This document shows, piece after piece, positions 1 through 8,460 of a DNA stretch of 64,000 bases (the stretch's first letter is position 1; each line of letters starts with the position of its first letter). The stretch comes from an uncultured Tessaracoccus sp. (GTDB lineage: Bacteria; Actinomycetota; Actinomycetes; Propionibacteriales; Propionibacteriaceae): contig NZ_CALUCN010000010.1 in NCBI RefSeq assembly GCF_943914565.1, positions 1 through 64,000 on the forward strand, in the 5' to 3' direction. The notes under the pieces were generated by a model. It was not told where the DNA came from and ran no database searches. It was given only the letters and a program-made list of their open reading frames with translations. The translations under genes and the position numbers were made by a program.

Positions 1-481
1 CGGCGTCGAGGACCCAGCGGGAGAGTTCGTCGAGCATGACGAAGAAGGAGTTGAATCCGAGGCAGTGCGAGGCCTGCCGGTCCACTTCGAGCGCGGCGTC
101 GAAGGGCAGCTCCTTGCAGGCCTCTTCGACCTCACGGGCCACCCACCACGGCAGGCCGCCGGAACAGAAGAGCTCCCACATGCGTGGGTGGCGGGCGCGG
201 ATGGAGTAGGCCTGCGACACCCATTCGCGCATCCCGTTGAAGCTGCGCCCAAGCGCGGCTGCTGCTTCGAGGAGGAACGCCTCGTCCACACCGGGGACAC
301 CATCCCGGCCAGTGGAGAGCCTGCGCATCCGCAACGCATCCGGCAGGGACGGATCAGCGTCCAGCTCGTAGGCGTCCGCGCCCTCGACGAGCGCAACGAC
401 ACGAGCGACCTCGATGGCTCGATGCTGCTCATCAGCATGCACAGCCGCCATCAGCGACAGCGCCGCACGGTCCGTGGTCAT
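1..481 (-). CDS. DUF222-domain protein, N-terminal part only
   Basis: Only about 160 codons are inside the window; the gene continues past the left edge, so its end is unseen. I chose the ATG at 481, preceded by GGAGAG, because the frame stays open to the edge and reads as a helical, Ala/Glu-rich protein. The segment Y-S-I-R-A-R-H-P-R-M-W followed by G-G-L-P-W-W-V-A-R-E-V fits the DUF222 (13E12-type) domain. In actinobacteria such proteins usually end in an HNH nuclease domain, which would lie outside the window; their role is not established. It has its own promoter at 519-546. Confidence 0.8.
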   Translation of the reverse strand, partial: MTTDRAALSLMAAVHADEQHRAIEVARVVALVEGADAYELDADPSLPDALRMRRLSTGRDGVPGVDEAFLLEAAAALGRSFNGMREWVSQAYSIRARHPRMWELFCSGGLPWWVAREVEEACKELPFDAALEVDRQASHCLGFNSFFVMLDELSRWVLDA

Positions 482-518
482 GATGCTCTCCACCCCTCGT
501 CGTCTCCGAACTGCCTCC

Positions 519-546
519 AGTATACCGCACAGACGTACCGATACAA
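519..546 (-). promoter_or_regulatory. Promoter of the DUF222 gene
   Basis: On the minus strand, TTGTAT (546-541) and TATACT (524-519) are separated by 16 bp. Transcription would start near 512, about 30 nt before the ATG at 481, leaving room for the GGAGAG ribosome site. This is one of the best sigma-70-type promoters in the window. Confidence 0.6.
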
Positions 547-564
547 GGGTCCGCGCGCACTGAA

Positions 565-580
565 TCGAACTATGTTTCGA
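565..580. promoter_or_regulatory. LexA-like SOS box (one mismatch)
   Basis: TCGAAC-TATG-TTTCGA matches the actinobacterial LexA consensus TCGAAC-N4-GTTCGA at all fixed positions but one (T for G). It lies between the DUF222 promoter and the dnaE2-dinB operon. SOS control of dnaE2 is known in mycobacteria. The distance to the dnaE2 promoter (about 135 bp) is a weakness, so the target gene is uncertain. Confidence 0.45.
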
Positions 581-713
581 ACCGCGATCGGGTCAGCTCC
601 GTGGGGCCGGGTGCCTGCGCACCCTGACGACGTCTCGACGTACCGCCCGTCGGGTGGTGCTCGACGATCTGTGCTTGCGAATCGCTCGACGATCCAGACC
701 CGGACCACGGGTC

Positions 714-744
714 TTGACGAAACGTCAGTGGAGGGGCCTATAGT
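714..744 (+). promoter_or_regulatory. Candidate promoter of the DUF6504-dnaE2-dinB operon
   Basis: TTGACG (714-719) and TATAGT (739-744) are separated by 19 bp, slightly longer than ideal. Transcription near 751 would give a leader of about 147 nt before the ATG at 898, containing the dyad at 762-790. Confidence 0.45.
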
Positions 745-761
745 GGATCTCGCCGGACAAA

Positions 762-790
762 CGTACGAATAGAACACCTCGTTTCGTACG
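762..790. repeat. 8-bp inverted repeat CGTACGAA / TTCGTACG, possible operator
   Basis: The arms at 762-769 and 783-790 are perfect and flank 13 bases. The dyad sits just downstream of the candidate dnaE2-operon start site, where a repressor would block transcription. Its protein partner is unknown; it does not fit the LexA consensus. Confidence 0.4.
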
Positions 791-897
791 GGTGCCGGTG
801 TGGGCCACCTCGGCCGCGCGCAGTCTCGACCCCTGCGCGCGGCCGGGGTACCCGGGTCGAGCTCCCAATTGCATCCACGTTCCCCGGAAAGGCCGTC

Positions 898-1167
898 ATG
901 CGCATCTACCACGAACCCGTCACCGTGCAGTTCCGCGACGCCCCCGCGCAGTTCATCTGGCGCGGCCGCCTGCTGCGAGTGCTCTCCGTGCAGACCCTCA
1001 CCCGCGAGGCGACGTCGTGGTGGCGTCACCCCGAGCGCGCCGGCGAGCCCCTCGAGCGGGAGGTGTGGCGCGTCGAGGCCGAGAGCGGCCGCGCCTGGCG
1101 GGGCATCTACGAGCTGGCCCGCACCGCGGGCGAGGACGACTGGCAGCTGCAGGGGGTGGAGGACTGA
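898..1167 (+). CDS. DUF6504 family protein upstream of dnaE2
   Basis: An 89-residue protein starting at ATG 898, with GGAAAGG about 6 nt upstream. It is rich in Arg and Trp and contains F-I-W-R-G-R-L-L-R-V and a W-R-G-I-Y-E-L-A segment, which I recognise as the small DUF6504 family encoded next to error-prone polymerase genes in actinobacteria. No catalytic motif is visible. Its stop overlaps the dnaE2 start (TGATG), so the two are translationally coupled, which suggests a role in translesion synthesis. That role is inferred from context only. Confidence 0.75.
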   Translation: MRIYHEPVTVQFRDAPAQFIWRGRLLRVLSVQTLTREATSWWRHPERAGEPLEREVWRVEAESGRAWRGIYELARTAGEDDWQLQGVED

Positions 1168-4100
1168 TGCCCATGCCCACGTTCACCCACCTGCGCACCT
1201 GTTCGGGCTACTCGTTCCTGCACGGCGCCTCGCAGCCCGACGAGCTGGTCACCCGGGCCGCCGAGCTCGACATGCCCCGGCTCGGCCTCACGGACCGCGA
1301 CGGGCTCCACGGCGCCGTGCGCTTCGCGAAGGCGTGCCTGCGCGACGGGGTCGCGCCGATCGTCGGCGTGGACCTCGCCCTCGTCCCCGACGAGTGGGCG
1401 CCCCCGCGCCAACCGTCGGCCGCGCGAGGCGGCGAGGCGCGTGACCTCCGGCTGCCGCGCGTGACGGCGTGGGCCGCCTCGCGGGCCGGGTGGAGCGACC
1501 TGTGCGCGCTCGTCACCGCCGCACACGCCGCCGGGCGGGGCGCGCCGCGCGTCACCCCGGCGCTGCTCGGCCGACACTGCGCGGGCCACGACGTCGTCGT
1601 CGGCATGGGCGCCGACTCCCCGACGGGGCGGCTCGTCGCGGCCGGGCGGCTCGCCGACGCCGTCGCGGACCTCACCTCGTGGCGAGACGCGCTGGGCGAG
1701 GGGATCGCCGTCGCGATCACCAACCACCACGCACCCGGCCGCGGCGTCGCCTCCGCGCACCAGGCGGCCGGACTGCTGCGCGCGGCCGAACGCGCCGAGG
1801 TGCCGTGCGTGGCGACGAACATGGTGCGGATGGCCCGGCGCGACCAGGCGCCGACGTGCGACGTGCTCGACGCCAGCCGCCGACGGGTGCCGCTCCGGGC
1901 GGGCAACATTGACCGGGCCAACGCCGAGGGCCACCTCAAGGACGCCGCAGGGATGCGGTACGCCGTCGAGGAGGCCGCGCGGCTCGTCGGCGCGGACGCG
2001 GGCCGGGTGCTCGGCGCCACCGAGGCGCTCGCGGAGCGCCTGGCGCTCGACCCGGTGGCGGACATCGGCCTGGGGGAGATCCACCTGCCCGAGTTCGACG
2101 TGCTCGGCACCACCGCCGAGGCCGCGCCTCGCGTGCTGCGAGCGCGCTGCGAAGCGGGTCTCGTCGCGCGACACGGAGCGGTCACCCCCGAGGCGGCGGC
2201 GCGCCTCGACGACGAGCTGGCCACGATCACCACGCTCGGCTTCGAGTCGTACTTCCTCACCGTCGCCGACGTCGTGGGCATGGTGCGCGACATGGGCATC
2301 CGGTGCGCGGCGCGCGGGTCCGGCGCGGGCTCGCTCGTCAACCACGCGCTCGGCATCTCCGGGGTGGACCCACTGCGCCACGGGCTCGTCATGGAGCGGT
2401 TCCTCTCGCCGCTGCGGGTGGCGTTGCCCGACATCGACCTCGACGTCGAGTCGGCCCGCCGCACCGAGGTCTACGATCGCATCCTCGAAGCCTTCGGCAC
2501 CGAACGCGTCGCGTGCGTCGCGATGGTCGAGACCACACGGGTCCGCCACGCGGTGCGCGACGTCGGCGCCGCGCTCAGCCTGCCCCCGCAGGAGGTCGAC
2601 GCGATGGCGAAGGCGTTCCCCCACATCCGCGCCCGCGACGCCCGCGCGGCCATCCGGGACCTCCCGGAGCTGCGTGCCGCGGGCATGGGGGAGGCGCGGC
2701 TCGACCGGCTGTTCAGCCTCGTCGAGTCCCTCGACGGCCTGCCGCGGCACGTCGCGCTGCACCCCTGCGGGGTGATCCTCTCCGACGCGGGGCTCGGCAC
2801 CCGCACCCCCGTCGAGCCGAGCGCTGCGGGGTACCCCATGAGCCAGTTCGACAAGGACGACGTCGAGGACCTGGGTCTGCTGAAGCTCGACGTGCTCGGC
2901 GTGCGCATGCAGTCGGCGATGGCCCACGCGCTCGCGGAGCTGCGCCGCACGACCGGCGACGCGCCGGACATCGACGCGCTCGAGCCGTTCGACGATGACG
3001 CGGTCTACGACATGATCGGCGAGCGCCGCACGCTCGGCTGCTTCCAGATCGAGTCGCCCGGCCAGCGCGAGCTCGTGGGGAAGTTCGGGCCACGCACGTT
3101 CACCGACCTCGTCGTGGACATCTCCCTGTTCCGCCCCGGGCCGGTGAAGTCCGACATGGTCGCCCCGTTCGTCGACGCCCGGCTGGGGATCCGCCCGCCG
3201 GAGGTCCTGCACGAGGACTTCCGGCCGTTCCTCGACGAGACCTGCGGCGTGGTCGTGTTCCACGAGCAGGTCATCCGGCTCGTCGCCGCGATCACCGGCT
3301 GCACGCTCGCCGAGGGCGACGAGGCACGTCGAGCACTCGGCACCGCCGACGGCAGGGCACAGGTGCAACCCTGGCTGTTCGCCCGGGCGCGCGAGCAGGG
3401 CCACGACGAGCGCCTCGTCGAGCGGGTGTGGGAGATCGTCGCGTCGTTCGCGTCGTTCGGGTTCTGCAAGGCCCACGCCGCGGCGTTCGCGCTGCCCACG
3501 TACCAGTCGGCGTGGCTGAAGCGGCACCACCCGGCGCACTTCCTCGCAGGCGTCCTCACCCACGACCCGGGCATGTACCCCAAGCGGCTCCTGCTCGAGG
3601 AGGCACGGCAGATGGGCGTCGAGGTGCTGGGCCTGGACGTCAACACCTCCACCGGCGAGTACCGCGCGGAGGCCACCGACGATGGGTGGGGCATCCGGCT
3701 CTCGCTCGCCGACGTCGCGGGCATCGCCGACGACGAGGTGGCGCGCATCGTCCGGGCCCAGCCGTTCACGTCGGTGACGGACTTCTGGCGGCGCGCGGGG
3801 GTCTCGCGCCCGACCACCGAGCACCTCGCGCTCGCCGGCGCGTTCGACGCGCTCTACGGCATCGACGGCGGCGACGGGGTGCGCGCCGAGGGGCAGGTCA
3901 CCCGTCGCGACGTGCTCCTCACGATCGCCGACCTCCACGCCGGCACCGGGACGCAGCCCGCGGCCCAGCAGGCGTTCGCGTTCACCGACGCGCACGAGTC
4001 CGACGTGGTGCCCACCGGGCTGCCCGAGATGGACGCCGACGAGCGGCTGCGCGCCGAGCTCGAGGTGCTGGGGCTCGACGTGAGCACCCACGTCGTGACG

Positions 4101-4664
4101 CGGTACCTGCCGATGCTGCGTGCGATCGGCGCCACCCCGGCCAGGGCCCTCCTCGAGCGACGCGCGGGGGCGGAGGTGCTCGTCGCGGGCGTGAAGGTGG
4201 CGACACAGACCCCGCCCGTGCGCTCCGGGCGGCGGGTGATCTTCCTCTCGCTCGACGACTCCACCGGCGTCAGCGACACGACGTTCTTCGAGGACGTGCA
4301 GGGTCCCTACGCGGCGACGGTGTTCAACTCGTGGCTGCTGCTCGTCCGCGGTGTCGTCCGCCGCACCGGCACCCGGGGCGTGTCCATCCGGGCCACCGGT
4401 GCGTGGGACCTCGACCGCCTCCACGCGGCCTGGACCGCCGAGGGCGAGCGCACCGGTTCCACCCGAGCTGCCGTCGACGCGGTGCTGACCCACGTCGACG
4501 ACGATCCGCGCAGCCGGGCGGAGGGCACGGGCAGGCGGCGGGTGCTCGTCCACGCGAGCGGCTACCGGCAGTCGCCGTACGCCGATGTCCGTCCGGCTGG
4601 CACGCCCGCCGGGGACGCGCCGCGGAAGCTGTGGCACGCCAGCCCGGGGAGCGCGGGCCGATGA
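1167..4664 (+). CDS. dnaE2: Error-prone DNA polymerase III alpha-type subunit DnaE2
   Basis: C-family DNA polymerase for translesion synthesis and damage-induced mutagenesis. The frame is open further upstream, but the ATG at 1167 overlapping the previous stop gives the usual N-terminus, a PHP domain starting F-T-H-L-R-T-C-S-G-Y-S and containing G-L-T-D-R-D-G-L-H-G. The polymerase core carries G-S-G-A-G-S-L-V near residue 385 and the catalytic P-D-I-D-L-D motif near 421-426. Helix-hairpin-helix and OB-fold regions follow. At 1165 residues it is full length. The next gene, dinB, overlaps by 4 nt (ATGA). No imuA-like gene is seen in the visible operon. Confidence 0.93.
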   Translation: MPMPTFTHLRTCSGYSFLHGASQPDELVTRAAELDMPRLGLTDRDGLHGAVRFAKACLRDGVAPIVGVDLALVPDEWAPPRQPSAARGGEARDLRLPRVTAWAASRAGWSDLCALVTAAHAAGRGAPRVTPALLGRHCAGHDVVVGMGADSPTGRLVAAGRLADAVADLTSWRDALGEGIAVAITNHHAPGRGVASAHQAAGLLRAAERAEVPCVATNMVRMARRDQAPTCDVLDASRRRVPLRAGNIDRANAEGHLKDAAGMRYAVEEAARLVGADAGRVLGATEALAERLALDPVADIGLGEIHLPEFDVLGTTAEAAPRVLRARCEAGLVARHGAVTPEAAARLDDELATITTLGFESYFLTVADVVGMVRDMGIRCAARGSGAGSLVNHALGISGVDPLRHGLVMERFLSPLRVALPDIDLDVESARRTEVYDRILEAFGTERVACVAMVETTRVRHAVRDVGAALSLPPQEVDAMAKAFPHIRARDARAAIRDLPELRAAGMGEARLDRLFSLVESLDGLPRHVALHPCGVILSDAGLGTRTPVEPSAAGYPMSQFDKDDVEDLGLLKLDVLGVRMQSAMAHALAELRRTTGDAPDIDALEPFDDDAVYDMIGERRTLGCFQIESPGQRELVGKFGPRTFTDLVVDISLFRPGPVKSDMVAPFVDARLGIRPPEVLHEDFRPFLDETCGVVVFHEQVIRLVAAITGCTLAEGDEARRALGTADGRAQVQPWLFARAREQGHDERLVERVWEIVASFASFGFCKAHAAAFALPTYQSAWLKRHHPAHFLAGVLTHDPGMYPKRLLLEEARQMGVEVLGLDVNTSTGEYRAEATDDGWGIRLSLADVAGIADDEVARIVRAQPFTSVTDFWRRAGVSRPTTEHLALAGAFDALYGIDGGDGVRAEGQVTRRDVLLTIADLHAGTGTQPAAQQAFAFTDAHESDVVPTGLPEMDADERLRAELEVLGLDVSTHVVTRYLPMLRAIGATPARALLERRAGAEVLVAGVKVATQTPPVRSGRRVIFLSLDDSTGVSDTTFFEDVQGPYAATVFNSWLLLVRGVVRRTGTRGVSIRATGAWDLDRLHAAWTAEGERTGSTRAAVDAVLTHVDDDPRSRAEGTGRRRVLVHASGYRQSPYADVRPAGTPAGDAPRKLWHASPGSAGR

Positions 4665-5821
4665 TCGTCGCACACGTCGACATGGACGCGTTCTACGCCT
4701 CGGTCGAGATGGCGCGCGACCCCGCCCTCACCCACGTGCCGATGTTCGTGGGCGGCGCGGACCGCGGGGTGGTGCTCTCGGCCAACTACCCGGCCCGCGC
4801 GTACGGCATCGCCGGCGGCATGCCGTCGAGCAGGGCCCGCCGGCTGTGCCCGGGCGTGCGTGTGGTCCCGCCCGACTTCGACCGGTACGCGGCCGTCTCG
4901 GACGGCGTCCGCGAGATCTTCCGCACCGTCACCGCAGGCGTGGAGATGGTCTCGATCGACGAGGCGTTCCTCGACCTCACGACGGCGATGCGCCGGCTCG
5001 GCGGGGACCCGGTGGCGGTGGGGGAACGGCTGCGCGCCCAGGTGATGGACGAGCAGCGCGTGCCGTGCTCGGTGGGGATCGCGCCCAGCAAGTTCGTCGC
5101 GAAGCTCGCGTCGCAGCAGGCCAAGCCCGACGGGCTGCGGCACGTGCGTCCGCACGAGGTCATCGCATTCCTCCACCCGTTGCCGGTGGAGGCGATGTGG
5201 GGTGTGGGGGAGGTCACCGCGGCGAAGCTGCACCGGCTGGGGCTCACCACCATCCGCGACGTGGCGGTGACCCGGCGCGCCACCCTGCAGCGGGCGCTCG
5301 GCAACCAGGGTGCGCTGCTCGCCGACCTCGCGTGGGGCCGCGACGAGCGCTCGGTGCTCGCGCACGCACCGGCCGAGCGCAGCGTCGGCGCGCAGGAGAC
5401 GTTCGCGCTCGACACCGACGACGCGCAGCTCGTCGAGACGGAGATCCTGCGGATGGCGGACCGCACCGCCGCGCGAATGCGCGCGCAGGGGGTGATGGGG
5501 CGCTCGGTGACGCTCTCGGTGCGGTTCTCCGACTTCCAGACGATCACCCGGACGGGGCAGGTCGTCCCCACGGACTCGACGAACGCGATCTTCGCCGAGG
5601 CGCGCCGGCAGTTCCGCCGACTGCGGCTGCAGCGGGCGCGCATCCGTCGGGTGGGCGTGCGGGTGGAGAAGTTGGTGCCGCGGGACGAGGCCTACGAGCA
5701 GCCGACGCTCGACGAACCCGAGCGCGGGTGGCGGGAGGCGGAGGCGGCGATCGACGCGGCGGTGTCGCGCTTCGGCCCGAGGGCGGTGCAGCGGGCCCGG
5801 CTCACCCGGGCGTCGGCGTGA
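4661..5821 (+). CDS. dinB: DNA polymerase IV (Y-family)
   Basis: Y-family translesion polymerase of 386 residues. The N-terminus reads H-V-D-M-D-A-F-Y-A-S-V-E; with S-I-D-E-A-F-L-D near residue 100 this supplies the catalytic acidic triad (D7, D100, E101), so the enzyme should be active. Helix-hairpin-helix and little-finger regions follow. The C-terminus has Q-P-T-L-D-E, a poor match to a beta-clamp-binding motif. The ATG overlaps the dnaE2 stop. In mycobacteria DnaE2 works with ImuB, a catalytically dead Y-family protein; here the position is filled by an apparently active enzyme. Confidence 0.92.
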   Translation: MIVAHVDMDAFYASVEMARDPALTHVPMFVGGADRGVVLSANYPARAYGIAGGMPSSRARRLCPGVRVVPPDFDRYAAVSDGVREIFRTVTAGVEMVSIDEAFLDLTTAMRRLGGDPVAVGERLRAQVMDEQRVPCSVGIAPSKFVAKLASQQAKPDGLRHVRPHEVIAFLHPLPVEAMWGVGEVTAAKLHRLGLTTIRDVAVTRRATLQRALGNQGALLADLAWGRDERSVLAHAPAERSVGAQETFALDTDDAQLVETEILRMADRTAARMRAQGVMGRSVTLSVRFSDFQTITRTGQVVPTDSTNAIFAEARRQFRRLRLQRARIRRVGVRVEKLVPRDEAYEQPTLDEPERGWREAEAAIDAAVSRFGPRAVQRARLTRASA

Positions 5822-5822
5822 G

Positions 5823-6239
5823 CTACTGCTCGCCCTCCTGCCGCTTGCGCCAGCGCTCCTCGAGCCGCTCCATGAAGTCCTGACTCGACGAGGGCTGCGA
5901 CGGGCGGGCGCCGGCCGCGCCGCCGTCGCCCGAGCGGGGGGACCGCGACGGGCGGGCCGTCTCGCCGTCGCCCTGGACGCGCTGCCACGAGCTGATGCCG
6001 ACGACGGCGCCGACGAGCATGAGCGCGAAGCCGGCGATGCTCACCGCCGGGTGGAGCTGGATGCCGCCGAAGAGCCCCACGAGCCCCACGACGAACGCGA
6101 GCCCGGCCACGGCGGCGCGGCGACGGTGGATGCGCACCTGGCCACGGCCGCTCAGCGTCTCGACGAACTGCGGGTCCTCGGCCTTGAGGGACGCCTCAAG
6201 CTGTTCGAGAAGCTTGCGCTCCTGGTCGGAAAGCTCCAT
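5823..6239 (-). CDS. DUF3040 membrane protein
   Basis: A 138-residue protein starting at ATG 6239, with AAGGAG 8 nt upstream. The N-terminal M-E-L-S-D-Q-E-R-K-L-L-E-Q-L-E is the hallmark of DUF3040, followed by a hairpin of two membrane segments (about residues 43-90) and a charged, Ser/Pro-rich cytoplasmic tail. Function unknown; in many actinobacteria it lies near the mraZ cluster, as here. It ends 1 nt from the convergent dinB stop, with no clear terminator between them. Confidence 0.88.
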   Translation of the reverse strand: MELSDQERKLLEQLEASLKAEDPQFVETLSGRGQVRIHRRRAAVAGLAFVVGLVGLFGGIQLHPAVSIAGFALMLVGAVVGISSWQRVQGDGETARPSRSPRSGDGGAAGARPSQPSSSQDFMERLEERWRKRQEGEQ

Positions 6240-6274
6240 GGGCTTGCTCCTTGGGGGGGAGGGGTGTACCGACC

Positions 6275-6303
6275 ATTCTAGGCCGAGAACTCCCGGCACC
6301 CAA
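6275..6303 (-). promoter_or_regulatory. Promoter of the DUF3040 gene
   Basis: On the minus strand TTGGGT (6303-6298) and TAGAAT (6280-6275) are separated by 17 bp. The start site would lie about 30 nt before the ATG at 6239, consistent with a leadered mRNA using AAGGAG. Confidence 0.55.
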
Positions 6304-6318
6304 TCGTCCGTCTGGATC

Positions 6319-8460
6319 TCAGCGTCGCCCGAGCGACGCGGGCCACCACCGCCGCCACCAGGGTGCGCTGCGACGGAGCCCCCGTCGCAGCGTCCGGACC
6401 CGGTCGGGCAGCGTCGAGGTGTCGGCGCCGTCCCGGGCGAACAGCGCCCGTTCGACGTCGGCCCCGATCCCGACGAGCAACGCGCCGTCGGGCACGTCCC
6501 GGGCCGCGCGGCGTGCGGCCGGCCCGGGCGAGCCCTCCGGCCACGGCAGCCCGACGTCGCGGAACGTCGCGTGCACCTCGCGCCAGGCGTCCCGGGCGGT
6601 GGCGCCCGCGTCGCGGCCGCCCCGCAGACGCCAGGCGCCCGTGGCGGCGCGGACGAGTGCGGGCAGGCTGAGCAGCAGCGCCACGCCGAGCAGCGCGCCC
6701 AGACCGGGCAGCAGCCAGCCGGGGAGTCCCGTCGCGTCCTCCTCGTCGTCAGCGGGCGGCACGGGCTCGGCCGGCGTCGGTGAGGGGCTCGGCGCGGGCG
6801 AGGTGCTCGCGGACGGGGACGCGCTGGGCGACGGCGACGGCTCGGGGCTGGCGCTCTCGGAGCCCGACGGGTCGGGGGTCTCGGGCGGCTCGGCCACCGA
6901 CGGGGTGGGCTCGAAGGCCACCCAGCCGAGGCCCTCGAAGTACAGCTCGGGCCAGGCGTGCATGTTGTGCGAGGTGACCTCGTAGGAGCCGTCGGCGAGG
7001 TGCGTGCCCGGCGTGAAGCCGATCGCCATCCGCGACGGGATGCCCTCGAGCCTCGCCATGGTCATCATCGCGGACGCGAAGTGGATGCAGTAGCCCTCGC
7101 GGGAGTCGAGCAGGAAGGCCGAGATCACGTCGAGCGACGCCGACTGGGGCGCCTCGACCGAGTAGGTGAAGGCGTCGCTGCGCAGGAACGACTCGATCGC
7201 CCTGGCCTTCGCGCCGTCGGTCACCGCGTCGCCGACGACGCGCTTGGTGAGCTGCTCCACGCGGGGGTCCACCTCGGGCTTCACCGTCGTGATCTCGTCG
7301 GCGTCCTTGCCCGCCTGCGCCTTGAGCAGCCGTGTGGCCTCGGGACGAGGGACCGTCGAGACGGCCGAGTAGGTGAGGCCGATCGTCTGCTCGGTCCGGT
7401 CGGGGCCGGTGGCCACCACGGCGAGCGTGTCCGGGTCGAAGGACCACTGGCCGCCGGCATCGAACCGGTCCACCGCGAACGGCAGCGGGAGGTACTCCGA
7501 CGGCACGTCGTGCATCTGCACGTCGACCCGGACCTCCTCGCCCGGGGCGGAGTAGGCACCGTCGAGCCCGCCGCCTCGTAGCCGCATCGGCACGAGCCGG
7601 GCGCCGTCGGCGGTGAGGTCCGGCAGCGCGACGGTGCGGAAGTACAGCGGCCGGCCGTCGGAGGACCGGTAGGTGAAGACCGGCTCGTCGGCGGGTTGCA
7701 GGAGGTTCTCGTTGAGCTCGACGGTGGGGTCGCCCAGCTGGATCGGGCCGCTCCCGCCGCGCGCCCAGGGCTGCTTCTCGCCGATCGGCAGCAGCGGTTG
7801 GACCGCGGCGGTCGCGCCGATCGCGGCGACCGCGAGCACCGCGGCGAGGACCACGCGGGCGACGTGGAACGGGCCCTGCCGCGACGCCCCCGCAGCGCGG
7901 TGTCCGTCGCCGATGCCCGTCGCGGTGACGAGCACGAGCACGTACGCCGCCGCACAGGCCGCGAACGCGCCCAGCGAGAGCTCCTCGGGGCTCGCGATGC
8001 CGCTGATCACGAAGCCCAGCCACAGCGGCGCGAACGACCACGCCGGCTGCTCGAGCACCGAGACCAGCAGCTCGCAGATGAGCAGCACCGCCAGGGCGAG
8101 CAGGAGCGCGAGGAACAGGACCCCGGGTCCCTCGTCGAGCGGTGGCGCCGCGGCGCCCACCTCCGTGCGTCCGGCGGTGAGCAGCTGTGGGACGCGGTCG
8201 AGGAAGGCGGCGTCGGGGGCGCGCACGGCGGCCCGCCACACGACCACGCCGATCGCGGCGAGGACCTGGCAGGTGAGCACCCCGCCCGCGCCGGCGCCCA
8301 GCAGGCGCACGACGGCGCCGACGACGGCGACGACGGCCAGCCCGATGCCCGTCTCGACGAGGTGGTCGTGCCCCGCGACCAGGGCCCCGACCGGCAGCAA
8401 CGACAGCCACGTCGCGATCGCGAGGACGACGTGCAGCAACGACTTCACCGGAGTACTCAT
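6319..8460 (-). CDS. Transglutaminase-like membrane protein (TgpA type)
   Basis: A 713-residue membrane protein of the DUF3488/transglutaminase-core type. Several hydrophobic segments lie between residues 10 and 220. An extracytoplasmic region follows, with the transglutaminase core G-Y-C-I-H-F-A-S (Cys about 458), H-N-M-H-A-W-P-E-L-Y (His about 501) and F-E-P-T-P. The usual third-position Asp is Glu, as in several actinobacterial relatives. After a long Ser/Pro repeat (about 525-570) comes a further membrane segment and an Arg-rich tail. The ATG at 8460 overlaps the DUF58 stop (ATGA), completing a moxR-DUF58-transglutaminase operon. The substrate is unknown; cell-wall or exported protein modification is plausible. 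Confidence 0.88.
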   Translation of the reverse strand: MSTPVKSLLHVVLAIATWLSLLPVGALVAGHDHLVETGIGLAVVAVVGAVVRLLGAGAGGVLTCQVLAAIGVVVWRAAVRAPDAAFLDRVPQLLTAGRTEVGAAAPPLDEGPGVLFLALLLALAVLLICELLVSVLEQPAWSFAPLWLGFVISGIASPEELSLGAFAACAAAYVLVLVTATGIGDGHRAAGASRQGPFHVARVVLAAVLAVAAIGATAAVQPLLPIGEKQPWARGGSGPIQLGDPTVELNENLLQPADEPVFTYRSSDGRPLYFRTVALPDLTADGARLVPMRLRGGGLDGAYSAPGEEVRVDVQMHDVPSEYLPLPFAVDRFDAGGQWSFDPDTLAVVATGPDRTEQTIGLTYSAVSTVPRPEATRLLKAQAGKDADEITTVKPEVDPRVEQLTKRVVGDAVTDGAKARAIESFLRSDAFTYSVEAPQSASLDVISAFLLDSREGYCIHFASAMMTMARLEGIPSRMAIGFTPGTHLADGSYEVTSHNMHAWPELYFEGLGWVAFEPTPSVAEPPETPDPSGSESASPEPSPSPSASPSASTSPAPSPSPTPAEPVPPADDEEDATGLPGWLLPGLGALLGVALLLSLPALVRAATGAWRLRGGRDAGATARDAWREVHATFRDVGLPWPEGSPGPAARRAARDVPDGALLVGIGADVERALFARDGADTSTLPDRVRTLRRGLRRSAPWWRRWWPASLGRR

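Larger units (their letters stand above)
482..897. other. Divergent intergenic region with several repeats
   Basis: No convincing gene lies in these 416 bases; open frames crossing them have no family resemblance. The region holds the DUF222 promoter, a LexA-like box (565-580), a direct repeat CTCGACGATC (660-669 and 685-694), an inverted repeat AGACCC/GGGTCT (696-714) touching a -35 box, a promoter for the dnaE2 operon, and an 8-bp dyad at 762-790. Confidence 0.6.

Noticed and set aside
762..790. LexA box in front of the dnaE2 operon
   Set aside because: The dyad arms (CGTACGAA) and 13-bp spacing do not match TCGAAC-N4-GTTCGA; listed as an unassigned operator instead.
792..1166. N-terminal extension of DnaE2 by 125 residues
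   Set aside because: The frame is open but covers the DUF6504 gene in another frame and adds no conserved sequence; the PHP domain begins right after ATG 1167.
1107..4673. A nearly 1,190-codon open frame antisense to dnaE2
   Set aside because: Long antisense frames are common in DNA this GC-rich; it lacks any recognisable domain and lies opposite a clear polymerase gene.
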